A stretch of 64,000 bases of DNA from Lyophyllum atratum (taxonomy: Eukaryota > Basidiomycota > Agaricomycetes > Agaricales > Lyophyllaceae). The position numbers and the translations under genes are program-made. Position 1 is the first letter of the stretch. Each line of letters starts with the position of its first letter. This document shows, one piece after another, positions 22,427 to 33,753 of this stretch. The stretch covers positions 1-64,000 of the forward strand of contig JACGCN010000063.1 in assembly GCA_014905825.1 (NCBI GenBank), written 5' to 3'. The notes beneath the pieces are model-generated. The model did not search any database. It had not been told where the DNA came from and saw only the letters and a list, made by a program, of their open reading frames with translations.

Positions 22427-23959
22427 GAGCGGAGTTTGTCAGCGTCACGTGACCTCCCAAAGCGGTAATCGCGCTTTCATCAGCACCCTCAATGCCAACA
22501 TCCGCTCAATATCGTCGAGGATTGCACTCTGGAAAGGCTGTGAAGCTCGTATCCCAACTATTCAAGCCCCCCTTTGCATTTTATAGCTCCAATATCAGAA
22601 ATTTCGGATCTGCTGACCTGGTCTTGAGAGGTGTTACACATTACAATTTTTGATCTCTTTACCTCTTCATGGGTCCAATTTCAGCGTTACGAAGAGGTAA
22701 ATCTCTTCATGCCCAATTGGACAACAGATGCTCACTTCTCAATGTGGGGTGGCTATATAGTATAGAAATTTTCGATTTTCGACTGGAGATTTTTTGGTCT
22801 GAGATGCTCTTAAACTGTTTTGTTATATGTTACGAGGGTGTAAATTTCTTCTCTTTCTGTGTAATTCTACGGATCGCATCTCAGAACCGCCGGACCACCA
22901 CAGCACACCCAAATGCGAGACGTGTTTTGCGCGGTAGCTTATCACTCGTCCTCGACATATGATTCCTTTCCCCGTCGATGCGCCCACCTGATCTCGACCA
23001 CCATCGACTCAACCCAGCGACCACATCGTCTCCCCTGCAGGAGGTATAGACACCCCATAGAATAGGTGGTATTCTACACCTCCCTTTTCCCCCACTTTCC
23101 TCTCACTACCACTTCATAGTTTGCTCTCATAAATCAAACACCAATCTTATTGATACTGCGTGAACGTTAGTCTGACATCTCTGCTGGAATCAATGTTGCA
23201 ATTTCAATCCGCAGGTTTGCGAATCCTCAGCACCCGATGAAGACAAGCCGTACAGCTGGGACGAGTAGTCTGCAGGATTTGAGTTGAGGTTCAACTCCAC
23301 GATACAGCACCAAACACTCTTTCCTTTTTTGGTATTATTTTTTTATTTTTTTATTTAGTCCACCCCAATCAGTATCGAGCCACAATTGAGCTTGAAATGG
23401 TAGAGCGCGAAATGAAAAGACTTGCCTGGCAAAACGACGTGACAACAAGTCCAATGAGCGGTGACTTGTTTGGCTGCAGACCACAATGCTCGATGAGATA
23501 TGTATTGACTATAGAGTCAAAAAGGTGGTAATAGATCGAATTGTTGACGTGCGAGTACTGGTCGTTGTCACTCCTTCATGTATCCATCATTGTTTAGTGA
23601 AGCTGATAGATCTCATATAGTTTGTACGTCCTCACCATCTCGTTCTGTAGGACAAAAGATACACGTAATCAGATCGACGTCGAGTTCTTAGGTCTAGTTC
23701 TTGCATGACACTCCACAGGCGTAAATGGGATGAGGTGGAGAGGGTGAAGGAATTTAATGTTGAGCATGGCGGAAAGTTCAACCAATATGTAACGGTTACT
23801 GACAGGGACCGGACCGATGATGGCAAGCGATCATCAAACCCCAAATTAGGGTCAAGATCGGAGTTCACCGAACCACGCGTCCCTAGTCGACGCGTAATTC
23901 AAGTCTAAGTCTTGCGCCAAACGCACTCACATCGTGCCCTACCTCTCACCCATTCCAGC
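22427..23959. other. Gene-poor 1.5-kb region
   Basis: No supported gene. It holds an imperfect 11-bp inverted repeat (GGAGGTATAGA at 23040-23050 and its near-complement at 23073-23083) and an A/T-poor to T-rich change with a poly-T tract around 23326-23357. Open frames such as 22669-22962 have no family features. The segment from about 23880 is the upstream region of the proteasome gene. Confidence 0.5.
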
Positions 23960-24700
23960 ATGGAAACTTCATTTGCGATTACAGGAAAGGGCTATGTTAT
24001 TGTTGCTGCAGACACGACCGCAGCACGGTCAATCGTCAAGATGAAGGTCGACGAGGACAAAATTAAGACCCTCAGTCCTCACCTGCTCATGGCCTACTCT
24101 GGAGAACCAGGTGCGCCTATGTGCTTCCTGGTTACACAATATGTCTCTAATCTAGGTCTATCCAGGCGATACTGTCCAGTTCGCAGAATATGTTGAGCGC
24201 AACATTCGCCTATACCAAATCCGCAACCTCTACCCACTTCGTCCGTCTGCTGCTGCGTCCTGGATCCGCCGGTCACTAGCAGAATCCCTCCGATCCCGCA
24301 AACCCTACTCTGTTAATCTCCTTCTTGGTGGATATGACACTGCAACCTATACGCCTCATCTGTACTGGGTAGACTATCTTGGAACGATGACTGAGGTGCC
24401 ATTTGGTGCACATGGCTACGGAAGTTACTTCGCTCTCAGTTTGCTCGACAGGTACGTTCCGCCTTCATCCACCACTGTCACGACGTGGGATGATCCATGG
24501 TCTCGTTACACTGCAATGGTGATCGTTAATCATGCCTCTCTCTCTCTCTCAGATATCACGATCCTGAAGCAAGTCTTGAAGAGGGTCTTGCTACCCTGAA
24601 GCGATGCATAGATGAGGTGGCGAAACGACTAGTTGTTTCCCCTGGAAATTACAAAGTCAAGGTGGTGGACAAAGACGGCGTTCGGGAGGTTGAACTATAA
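23960..24700 (+). CDS. PRE1: 20S proteasome subunit beta 4
   Basis: Three exons (23960-24110, 24166-24451, 24553-24700) encode 194 residues. METSFAITGKGYVIVAADTT is the diagnostic start of beta 4 (yeast Pre1, human PSMB2); it has no propeptide and no N-terminal catalytic Thr, as expected for this non-catalytic subunit. Other matches are IKTLSPHLLMAYSGEPGDTV, YERNIRLYQIRN-like YVERNIRLYQIRN and LLLGGYDTATYTPHLYWVDY. It occupies the beta ring of the core particle. The PET100 gene follows about 210 bases downstream on the same strand. Confidence 0.96.
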
Positions 24701-24910
24701 GGATTAAGTCCTCACGCCTCATGTTTTGTACTTGGCTCGCGTACATTTTTCCCTGTGTAAAAATTAGCTGAACTCTGGCACGCTTTGTGAACGGCTGGAG
24801 GCCCAAGGAGCAGTGGCTTCTTATGTTTGGAGGCAAAGCTGACGCCAAATAGTCCTCGTGGGGTTGAGTCAAGTAATGAACTTTTTGTCGTGCTATTAGC
24901 CTTGGCCAGT

Positions 24911-25267
24911 ATGGGTGGGCCAAATCTTGAGGTCTTCAAATTTTCTCTTTATCTATTTGTCCCCATTGCTGCTCTTGTTCACTTTGGAGACCCTGACTGG
25001 TATAGAGAGCACGTTGTTCCAGTAGGTCGCATGCTCCCTGCAATATTCCAACCCTCTCAAAAGATCACAGTATCGGGACAAACTCTTCCCATCTGCCGAG
25101 AGGACGAGTCAGGTATTCAAAACTCTCCCCCTGCCTAGCAGCTTACTGAAAGTGCTGCTTTGCAGAGAATACCCAAAGACCAAAGTGGCGTTAGGGAAGA
25201 ACTAAACAGAATACGAGCTGAAAGATTAGCTAGGAAAACAAGAGAGGCAGAAGAGCAAAAGTTATGA
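24911..25267 (+). CDS. PET100: Cytochrome c oxidase assembly factor PET100
   Basis: Three exons (24911-25021, 25071-25112, 25166-25267) give 84 residues that would be missed by single-frame ORF calling. The start MGGPNLEVFKFSLYLFVPIA, one transmembrane helix, and HFGDPDWYREHVVPYRDKLF match the Pet100 signature; the C-terminus is a charged helix rich in Arg/Glu. Pet100 is a small inner-membrane protein required for cytochrome oxidase assembly. An in-frame upstream ATG at 24827 would add 28 residues with no match and is unlikely to be the start. Confidence 0.92.
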
Positions 25268-25404
25268 TGAAGCCCGCTTTGATATGCGAAGTACGTCGTT
25301 CCTCGCAGTCTGCAGCTGCGTCGATAACTTTCCAGGTTTCTGCATTATAAGTCTCGCCATCTATCTACCAGATGTTACCCCTTGACTCTATGACACCCTC
25401 GACT

Positions 25405-26760
25405 CTATTTCTCCACTTTAAACGTGTCTCCGTTGTCCAATAAGGCATCCCAAGTGCCTCCCTTGGTCGCATCCTCACTCAACAACTTCTTGTATTCCAT
25501 CACCTCCTCGATGGATATCTTGAAACCGCCACACACGATGAATACCACAGTTCCCTTCCTACCCGACGCTACAGGAGATACTAGTTGCGTGAAAAAGGCA
25601 GGCTTGTAGGCAGGCGTTAAAGTCGTAGCACACGCAAGCTCAACTAGGAACTTGTGGTCGTCTGTTCCCAGAATTTTCAATGTCACTGTCTACCATCACC
25701 AGAGTTACACGTACCTGCGAACGACACGAGCGCTTGCATGCTAAGCTCATCTGGCACGCTTACGCACTTAACATCACCCTCCCTTTCTAAGGCCATCTTA
25801 ACCACCTTTGCAGAAGGTTGCGACGCTCCAAGCGACCCAGAAGCTTTCGACGTAAATTTGTTGAAATGTGCCAGCGTCACGCCGGTTTCTTCGTCGTACA
25901 CAACATCAACATCCGGTGGCAAAGATTTATTGATGTGGTTGAACCTTTCGCCGTTGCAGGACATCGAGTGGAAAAAGGAATTGGACCCGATCGTCCCAAG
26001 CGCGACAATTGGGACTAATTTGAGGGTAAAATCAAGGCAGGTAAGCACAACAGCTATGAGATACACGTTAACACGCTGACCATCGTCCCATCCCACTTTC
26101 TTACATCCCTTGATTATGCCGCCTAGTAAGCCCGCCCCTCCAACGCTGCAAAAGATGGCGTCCGGTTTATGCGGAAGTTGAGTTCGTATCTCTTCGATCA
26201 TCGAACTATGCCCCTCCCATACAGTCTCGTCGTCGTAGGCTGGGACCATCACGCTTTTCAAATTAAAATAATGTGAAAGCAGCTGCTTGCATCCGAAATT
26301 ACTCACGCGTCTGTTTCTAGCTCAACGGCAACCCTCGCTGCCTGTAGCGCTTCTGCATAGTGACGACCAACTACAACAACCTCGGCATTTCGGCGCCGTA
26401 GAATGTCCAGAGTACTTCGTGTCGCGCCCTCTGGAAGGTACACGCTGCACTTGACTTGGAGTGCATTTGCCACACATGCTGTCGCTAAGCCGGCATTGCC
26501 ACCAGATGCTATCACCAGATGCGTCGATGAACCGTGAGCTTCCTTTGCCCTCTGAACGAAGAGAGAGATGCCGCGATACTTGAACGAATGGGATGGGTGC
26601 AGGTTCTGTTGGTACCACATATCAGTTCAGTTATCATTAGGCTTTGCAGATTCATTAGGCTAACCTCTAGTTTGAGGTAAGCAGACGCTCCTAAAGTGTG
26701 GGATATCTTGCTGGAATATATCAGGGGGGTCTCTTGCCATAGTCTAGAGGACGAGTCCAT
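25405..26760 (-). CDS. PLP-dependent L-serine/threonine dehydratase
   Basis: The leftward gene starts MDSSSRLWQETPLIYSSK and, after an intron, reads NLHPSHSFKYRGISLFVQRA, where the Lys in SFKYRG is the Schiff-base lysine. ASGGNAGLATACVANALQVK and the phosphate-binding loop SVGGAGLLGGIIKG follow, then GTIGSNSFFHSM, TSKASGSLGASQPSAKVV and HKFLVELACATTLTPAYKPA. The layout is that of eukaryotic serine dehydratase (SDS/CHA1 type), about 350 residues with no regulatory ACT domain. It deaminates serine or threonine to pyruvate or 2-oxobutyrate. Introns near 26620, 26290, 26090-25990 and 25700 join in frame. It ends about 140 bases from PET100, facing it. Confidence 0.92.
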
Positions 26761-27870
26761 GGTCTATAGCTCACACTCCTGACGCAAGAGGCGGTCAGGA
26801 TACTACCGACTTGAAGTTTGGTTCTTATTAATATCTGATCATAATCTGACTCGACTTGCGTTGCGCGACCATGTGATACTCACAAGCAGGGGGGGCGTTG
26901 GCGATGTCGCCGTCGCCGTCGGTGAAATCGACCCGTCCCATGGGGGTCGTGAGAGTCTGGCTTCTGGCTGGCATCCCAATGTAGACGTGTTTGACGCTCC
27001 ATTATGCATCAGTCCTGACGCGCACTGCTGCACTCTTGCAACAGTCGGTTGACTGAAAAAAGCATCTTGACCCTGTACTACATACAGTAATAGATACAAC
27101 GAGCTTTATTTCTGAGTGCTCAGTGTATTGTGAGGTTACCAGGGGAGAATATTTACGCAAGGATAATGACCAGTTACGCTACAAATTTACCCCCATATAC
27201 GAGCCACCACTTTGCCCAAAATTCTCTTGATTGGGCGCCTCATGCATGCTTTCAAAAATTACTCCATCCAGTACTTAAGCTTTAAGACTCACAGAGTCTA
27301 GACACTAAGGTTAACGGAACGTGCTTGGGGAGAGCTCCGCAATTTTGCCAGTCAAGTCCGGATATGATTCAATGTGTAATATTGATGTGTCACCTTGTGG
27401 TGGTCTAGGTCTCAACACACGGAAAAAATGTTCGGAGGACACTGAAGTGACTGGGTAAAAACCATTATAGAGCTCTACTTATAAGGTCATGTAGATGAAT
27501 GATAGGTCAGCTGTCGATAATCGTGAATATAGGGATCAGGGGAGAAAAGGTAGCCAAAGGAAGGGTACATGAAGGAAGGCGAGACGTATGGACGAAAGCT
27601 AGAAGACGTTGCAGGGGAGGAATGTACGTCTTCTATGATGTGAGGAGATGTTGAATGATGCGAGGTACAGGCTTCGTTGTCGGTTGGAGGCGTCACCAGC
27701 CTCAGGCGTGTAAGCCGTCACGGTCACGGCGCCGCGACACACCTTAATTACTGAGTCTTGCAATCGGTATCAGCAGCCTTAAAGCTTATCAACATTCCCC
27801 TCACTTATTCAAACGTGCACCCACCATATTCTCTGGATAAGAAGGTTGACGAATCACTCCATTGGCAAAA
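26761..27870. other. Divergent intergenic region
   Basis: About 1.1 kb between the start of the leftward dehydratase and the start of the rightward TPR gene. A leftward Ser/Pro-rich frame (27696-27487) has no recognisable feature. No repeats or RNA genes were seen. Confidence 0.45.
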
Positions 27871-29332
27871 ATGTCGGGGAAGAAGAACGTTAAACGAGCT
27901 AAGAAGACACCAGCAGATTATGGTGGCATGGATCCAGAAATCATGAGGGTGCGTACTTACTGCTAGACACAATCAAGATGCTGAACACAAGTGACAGGCC
28001 ATCGTTGACAAAATTCCGCCCAACGCGGTCACAGGAAGAGTGGACTTCGGAGATATCATGAAGTACGCTTCACAGACAGGACCAGTCGTCTTTTAACCGA
28101 TTACGTCCCAGGTATATGTCCAAGAACCCAGATGAGATGGAGACCCTCGTAAAATCCACGGAAAACCTCGATCTTGATAAGAAGGACGAAGATCTTTCTC
28201 AATACGATTTTGCATCGTTAGCCCCAAAGATTAGACATGAATCCTTCTGGGTCCTGCAACTGGAGCATATGGGTATGGTGGATGCATCCGGGCGACCTTT
28301 ATCCTCTTCAGCTGCCCATAATACACCCGGATCGCGACCAACGTTTATGATCTACTGCTACGATGATCGAGAAAGTTTTCGATTGACTCAGGAGTGTGAT
28401 ACTCTGCCGACTTCTGCCACTGTCCTTCAGTAAGCCGGTTAACAATGCTAAACACACCAATCGGCTAAATGGCTACTAGGGTCCTGCGTCGCGTAATCGC
28501 GAAACCATTACCCCCTCTACGGCCTGAACTTCCTTGGTTCCTCTTAATCTCGATTAAATTCAAGCAACACATTCCAGACCTCAAACCATTCTTGGATTCA
28601 CTTCCTGCCCCGTTCCACTGGCGACTTGAAACCCAGGAAGAAGTGGAAAATTTGAAAGAAGGTATATGGAAGCTAAATGAAGACGGGGTTCGTAAGGCTC
28701 TCGTCTCTGCCGATAAATTGAAAACTGCCGGGAATGCGTCTTTCTCGCGGAAGGATAGATTGGAGGCGGTTAAGGCCTACACAGGCGCCATTGACGCGTT
28801 GATTGATGTGCTGAGTATGACACCAGACATCGAGGACGAGAAAAAGGCAAAGAAACAGCTAGCTATTTGTTATGGGAATCGCGCGGCAGCTTATTTAATT
28901 CCTGGTACCGGGGTGGATGCCAAGAAAGCAATCGAGGATGGGAAATCAGCCCAGGAGTGGGATCCTAATTATACCAAAGCGTAAGTCAGATTGTCTTCGC
29001 CAAGCGACCCGTCGTATTGATAGTCTCAACCCTTTCTGCATAGATACATCCGTCAAGCGACCGCATATCAGCTTTTGGGTAACACAGAGCTAGCCAAGGA
29101 CGTGGTGGCTCAAGCGTTGCATTCGTCAGAACTCGAGAACGACAACGGGCTCGTCGACCGCCTCGTCGACCTTTACACGGATGGAAACGGGCTCTCGGAT
29201 GACGAGGCGACTTTCAAAAATTGGACAATCGACATCCTTATCAACGACAGGAAGGGGTCCGAGAGGTTGCAGGGACTGAAAGGTGAATGGCGCCGAAGAT
29301 TGGATGCTCAGTTTGCCAGATGGAAGCGATGA
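27871..29332 (+). CDS. TPR-domain protein of unknown function
   Basis: The start MSGKKNVKRAKKTPADYGGM carries a short basic stretch. After introns the protein continues through an acidic helical part (KSTENLDLDKKDEDLSQYDF), a segment of unknown fold, and a TPR array in the C-terminal half: ALVSADKLKTAGNASFSRKD, LEAVKAYTGAIDALIDVLSM, QLAICYGNRAAAYL and YIRQATAYQLLGNTELAKDV. TPR helices of this form bind peptide tails of partner proteins, and the arrangement resembles Hsp70/Hsp90-co-chaperone TPRs, though no catalytic domain is attached. The N-terminal half does not resemble a family I know. The exon joins at about 28432/28480 and 28982/29043 keep frame. Confidence 0.7.
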
Positions 29333-29818
29333 AGCCTTTTGTATAGTTCTGATATCAGATCGTCTTACCGACTTGGATGTGGCCATAGCTTACCAGAGAG
29401 ACTCTATCTACTTTTACAGTGATTTTCAGGAATTCCAAGTTTTGGAGGAACGACGGATGCCGTGTCTGTTTTAGTCTAGCAGAGACTACTCTAATCTCCA
29501 TTACGGATAACTGGTGACACAAGGCCCTAACCCCAAGTTAGGATCACCACTTAAAAAGATGGCTTCTTGAGGCGCGCTCCGCCGCACTCGACCAGCACTC
29601 GACAGATGACCTTCTATAAGTAGATCCTGCGGATACAGGCTCTTTCCCCCTGTTTGGCTCCATATGGTTGTCGCCGCGCACGGATAATCCTCCATCGCAG
29701 AACCACGGCAATATCTCGGGCGGTCTATCACGGCCCGCTGGGTGTCATGAGCGTTTTCTATCGCTATAAAGACTAGAACGGAATCCCGCTGTACATCTTC
29801 GGCTACCTCTAATATCCT
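29333..29818. other. Intergenic region before the alpha-xylosidase gene
   Basis: No supported gene; short leftward frames overlap the next gene's antisense. Nothing distinctive was seen. Confidence 0.45.
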
Positions 29819-32800
29819 ATGAAGTTTAACGACGGATTTTGGCTCTTGAAGAACGGCGTGAAACCCTTTTACGGGCTCCAGGTTGTCCAGGCTACGAGCG
29901 ACGACAATGGTTACAATCTCCAGGTCTCGACACGGCCGATCAGGCACCGAGGAGACACACTTGGAGGTCCGTCTTGATAAATCAGTATAGATTCCATACT
30001 TTACTCCTGCCACTACCAGGTCCCGTCCTAAGTGTCCGGTTGCACTCCCCCACGCAAGGTGTAGTCGGAGTCAAGATCGAACACTTCGCCCACATAGAGC
30101 CGTTCCCAAATATTCCCCTCTTCCCAAATACCAAACCAATTTCGGACGTCTCAATCAAACGGGTCGAAACTCATCTTTCTTTGTCGACTGGTGGTTTAAC
30201 AGCCGAAATCACTGAGAAACCTTACACCATCACTTTCAAATCCCCCACACGAACCCTCACGTTCGCTGGGGAGAAACACCAAGCGTTATTTGATGTACCC
30301 TCTCAGTGGACCCTGAATTCTGCCTCGAATAGCTCATGTCTTGCGATGGATCCCGCGTCCAACCCCAGACCAGCACCACTGCCTCCCGTTATTCGGTACA
30401 TTAATTCGGAGCTTAACTTGTCCCCCGGAGAGCTCGTGTATGGGTTTGGAGAACAGTTCGGCGCGTTTGTCAAGAACGGCAAGTACCTCTTCAACGCCCT
30501 CCCTGTGCATGGCGCGAATAATCACATTCGTACATAGGTCAGGCCATTAAGGTCTGGAACCAAGATGGTGGTACCTCCAGTGAACAGGCGTACAAATGTG
30601 TCCCATTCTACATCACCAACCGAAACTATGGCGTGTTTATTAACCACCCTGGCGAGGTGGAGGTGGAAGTCGGCTCCGAAAAGGTCAGCAGAGTGGGCGT
30701 TTCCGTGGCTGGAAGCAGCCTCGAGTATTTCCTCATTTATGGAGAAACGCCTCTTGAGGTATGGCTGCATACCCATACCTGGTCCTGTCCGAGTCGTACA
30801 AGGACTAACCTGACATAACAAGATCTTGGAGAAATATACGCGAATCACTGGTCGTCCCGCGTGAGTATGCGCTGCACACTACCTGTGTAACAGATTCTCA
30901 CATGAGTTCGTAGGCTGCTGCCAAGCTGGTCATATGGACTGTGGCTTTCGACGTCATTTTTGACATCCTATTCGAACTCCACGGTGGCTGGTTTCTTACA
31001 GGGCATGCAAGAGAGAAAGTGCCCTGTTCGCGTGTTCCATTTAGACTGTTTCTGGATGAAGCAATATGAATGGTATGGATGATGCACAATGAAGAGCCAT
31101 GCAAGGAAGGCTCACCAAATATTTAGGTGTTCGTTCACCTTTGATCCCGACAACTTCCCCGACCCGAAAAGCTACCTTGCGGAGATCAAGGAGAAATATG
31201 GGGTCAAGATATGTCTTTGGAGTGAGTTGGAACTCCAACCAACTTTGTTGAGCAAATTTGACACGATTCAATTCCATAGTCAATCCCTATGTTTCCCAAC
31301 TGTCGCCCATCTTTAAGGAGGGTGTCGAAGGTGGATTTTTCATCAAGAGAAAAGACGGAACCCCTTGGCAGTGAGTTCCCTCATATCAGCAATAATCAGC
31401 GTTGACGTTGAGCAGATGGGACCTCTGGCAGCCAGGTACGCTGATCTCTTGATATCTGTCCATATTGATCACTGTAATGGATCCCCGATCCTAGGACTTG
31501 CTGTGGTCGATATCACTAACCCAGTAGCCTGCAAGTGGTACACCGACAAGCTCACAGCACTCCTTGATATGGGCGTCGACGCGTTTAAGGTGAGGACAGA
31601 CCGAGCATAGCATTTACATAGCATCTGCACCACTCCTCACATCTTTCGTTCCAGACCGACTTTGGTGAACGCATCCCTCATGCGGATGTGGTCTTCCATG
31701 ACGGCTCGGACCCGATGCGCATTCACAACGCATATTCTGTCATCTACAATGAATTAGTATTCGACTTGCTGCGAAAGCGGTTCGGAGAGGGAGAGGCGGT
31801 TGTGTTTGCCCGCTCCTCGGCTGCTGGGGGCCAAAGGTGATTGTTTGATTAGCATGACCGGATGACATCCGACAAATCACTGATGAGATGTCAGGTTCCC
31901 TGTCCACTGGGGAGGAGATTGCGAATCGACGTGGGAGGCGATGGCGGAAGCCTTGCGGGGCTGCCTTTCCTTGACATTATCGGGTTTTGCCTTCGCATCG
32001 CATGACATCGGTGGTTTTGAGGTTTGCGCGGATCATGCGTGTCGTAGAATGGAATGGCTGACAACTCAACAGGGGCACCCCCCGCCAGAAATATACCAAC
32101 GATGGGTCGCATTCGGGCTGTTTTCGTCCCATTCTCGTCTCCATGGTTCGTCCTCGTACCGAGTCCCTTGGAATTACGGGGAAGATGCCGCGAAGAGCAT
32201 GTCAAGATTCGTTGAGGCGAAACATCGCCTGATGCCCTATATATACAACCTAGTAAGTGTCCAGATCCCCCTGTCGAGGAAGTCGCTAATGTACAACAGT
32301 CGATTCAAGCAAACGCCAAGGGTCACCCGCTTCAACGCGCCATGTTCTTGGAATTCCTTGACGACCGGACAACACACTACCTTGACAGACAGTACATGCT
32401 CGGTATGGGTAACCATTGCGGGTTAATTCCTCGGCAACTGACTTTGTGCCTCCTGCAGGCCCCAGCCTCCTAATTGCCCCGGTATTTGTTCCCAAGGAGG
32501 AAGAATCCGAATATTACGTCCCTGCAGGACGGTGGACCTCGTTTTTCCGTCCAGAACGCACAGTTCTTGGCCCAGCATGGGTGAAAGAGGTGGTTCCCAT
32601 TGATGAGATACCCGTCTGGGTCCGTCCTGGAACAATTCTGTGCCTTGGCCCCCACCACATGGCCCGTCCTGATTATGATTATAGTCAAGAGATCGAAGTC
32701 CAACTTTACGAACTGGGCGAGGGACAAACCATAGAAGCAGTTGTGCCTCGGGGAAAAGGAGCTGAGGTCGTCGGGATAGTTCGAGCGCAGAGGACGCCTG

Positions 32801-32970
32801 AGGAAATCAAGGTGGTTGTGACAAGCGGGGATATAAAGATTTCCACGGTTAGCATCTTTAGTGGCGACATCACGGCTAAGGGGGTGGCTGGTGGTAGCCT
32901 TGAGACCGGACCTGGTCTCAGAGTGGACGTGGAGAAGGGGTCTCAGGAAGTGGTGATCCATATTGGCTGA
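29819..32970 (+). CDS. GH31 alpha-xylosidase (YicI-like)
   Basis: Starts [20 protein letters not shown], very like the start of bacterial and fungal YicI-type alpha-xylosidases. Later exons give an N-terminal beta-sandwich ([21 protein letters not shown]), the GH31 barrel with [19 protein letters not shown], where the Asp of TDFGE is the nucleophile, then [35 protein letters not shown] and [20 protein letters not shown]. The enzyme releases alpha-xylose from xyloglucan oligosaccharides. No signal peptide is present, so an intracellular role after oligosaccharide uptake is likely. More than ten introns are required. The C-terminal beta domain ends SQEVVIHIG. Confidence 0.9.
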
Positions 32971-33025
32971 AGTGAAATCTAGTACCAACTGGGAATCGTG
33001 TAACCCGTTGAACCCGTAACGTATC

Positions 33026-33151
33026 AACGCAGATCAGAGGAAGTGGCGGAAGGTCGGCAACCTCAGTGGCTATCTGGCACCGCGGGAGATTGAGGAGATG
33101 CTCGAACGAGAGCCGGAGACATACGAGAAACGGTGTCCTGGTTCGGCATAG
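33026..33151 (+). other. Orphan coding-looking segment (possible exon remnant)
   Basis: A short frame reads KWRKVGNLSGYLAPREIEEM and continues as a charged helix to a TAG stop, with a splice-acceptor-like CAG just before it. It lies 55 bases after the GH31 stop and cannot be joined to GH31 in frame with a normal donor. It may be the 3' end of a lost gene, or chance. I do not recognise the family. Confidence 0.3.
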
Positions 33152-33248
33152 CTTTAGTCTGAAATTTGTGAGCAAATGGATTATGAAATATAGGTTATAA
33201 TGCTACAAGAACTGTCGTCCAGGGTACAATATGGTGAAAGCCGTGTCG

Positions 33249-33589
33249 TCACGCTTCGTTGAATTCCTTCCAGGCCTGTTCTGTTTTAGATCGACGTTCT
33301 TTGGCAGACTCCCTATTACGGGAAGAACGAGCAACGCGCTGTCACAGAAATGGTTCAACTTTCTGTTGGAAATGCGAATGAGAAATCATACCTCGGTCCG
33401 CAAACACCTGTTTAGTTCGTGCTTGAGCTCATTGCAGCCGCCAGTCAGCCTAGCCCAACCACTGGCGTGGCAGTTCTCCAGAGCTTGGATGAAGTCCTTG
33501 CACACTGGAGAACCAAAGAATAAGCGCGAGATGATGGAATTAGGAGAGAGGGACGCACCAAGCTTCTTATCCGAGAGTTGCGGGTGCAT
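33249..33589 (-). CDS. CMC2: COX assembly twin-CX9C protein CMC2
   Basis: Three exons give 77 residues: MHPQLSDKKL, then VCKDFIQALENC, then NELKHELNRCLRTE and a basic tail RVARSSRNRES..WKEFNEA. Cysteines 12 and 22, and 34 and 44, form two CX9C motifs, the helix-hairpin (CHCH) fold oxidised by Mia40 in the intermembrane space. Start and spacing match Cmc2, which takes part in cytochrome oxidase biogenesis. The middle exon is the only one with strong similarity; the tail exon was found by frame continuity with an acceptor at GTGACAG. Its start lies about 165 bases from the divergent transketolase start. Confidence 0.88.
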
Positions 33590-33753
33590 GTAGAGGGTAG
33601 GCCAGGGGTAGGCAAGGATTTTGAAATGTGATCGGAGTTACGGACCGCGGATTAGTCCGAGGGGCGATCCGGAGAAGCCATCGATTCCCTGGTCCCCGGC
33701 AGATTAGATAAATTCCCCCAACGGTTGTTCACTCATCTCTGTCCATAACCACA

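Noticed and set aside
22669..22962. A 97-aa rightward frame in the gene-poor region
   Set aside because: No recognisable domain, and a single continuous frame with no splice pattern typical of this genome; not called.
23240..23300. A tRNA-like element (GGTTCAACTCC)
   Set aside because: The T-arm stem does not pair with a seven-base loop of the standard form, and no matching acceptor or anticodon arms were found.
26839..27099. Leftward and rightward frames in the spacer after the dehydratase
   Set aside because: Short, overlapping on both strands, and without family features; treated as non-coding.
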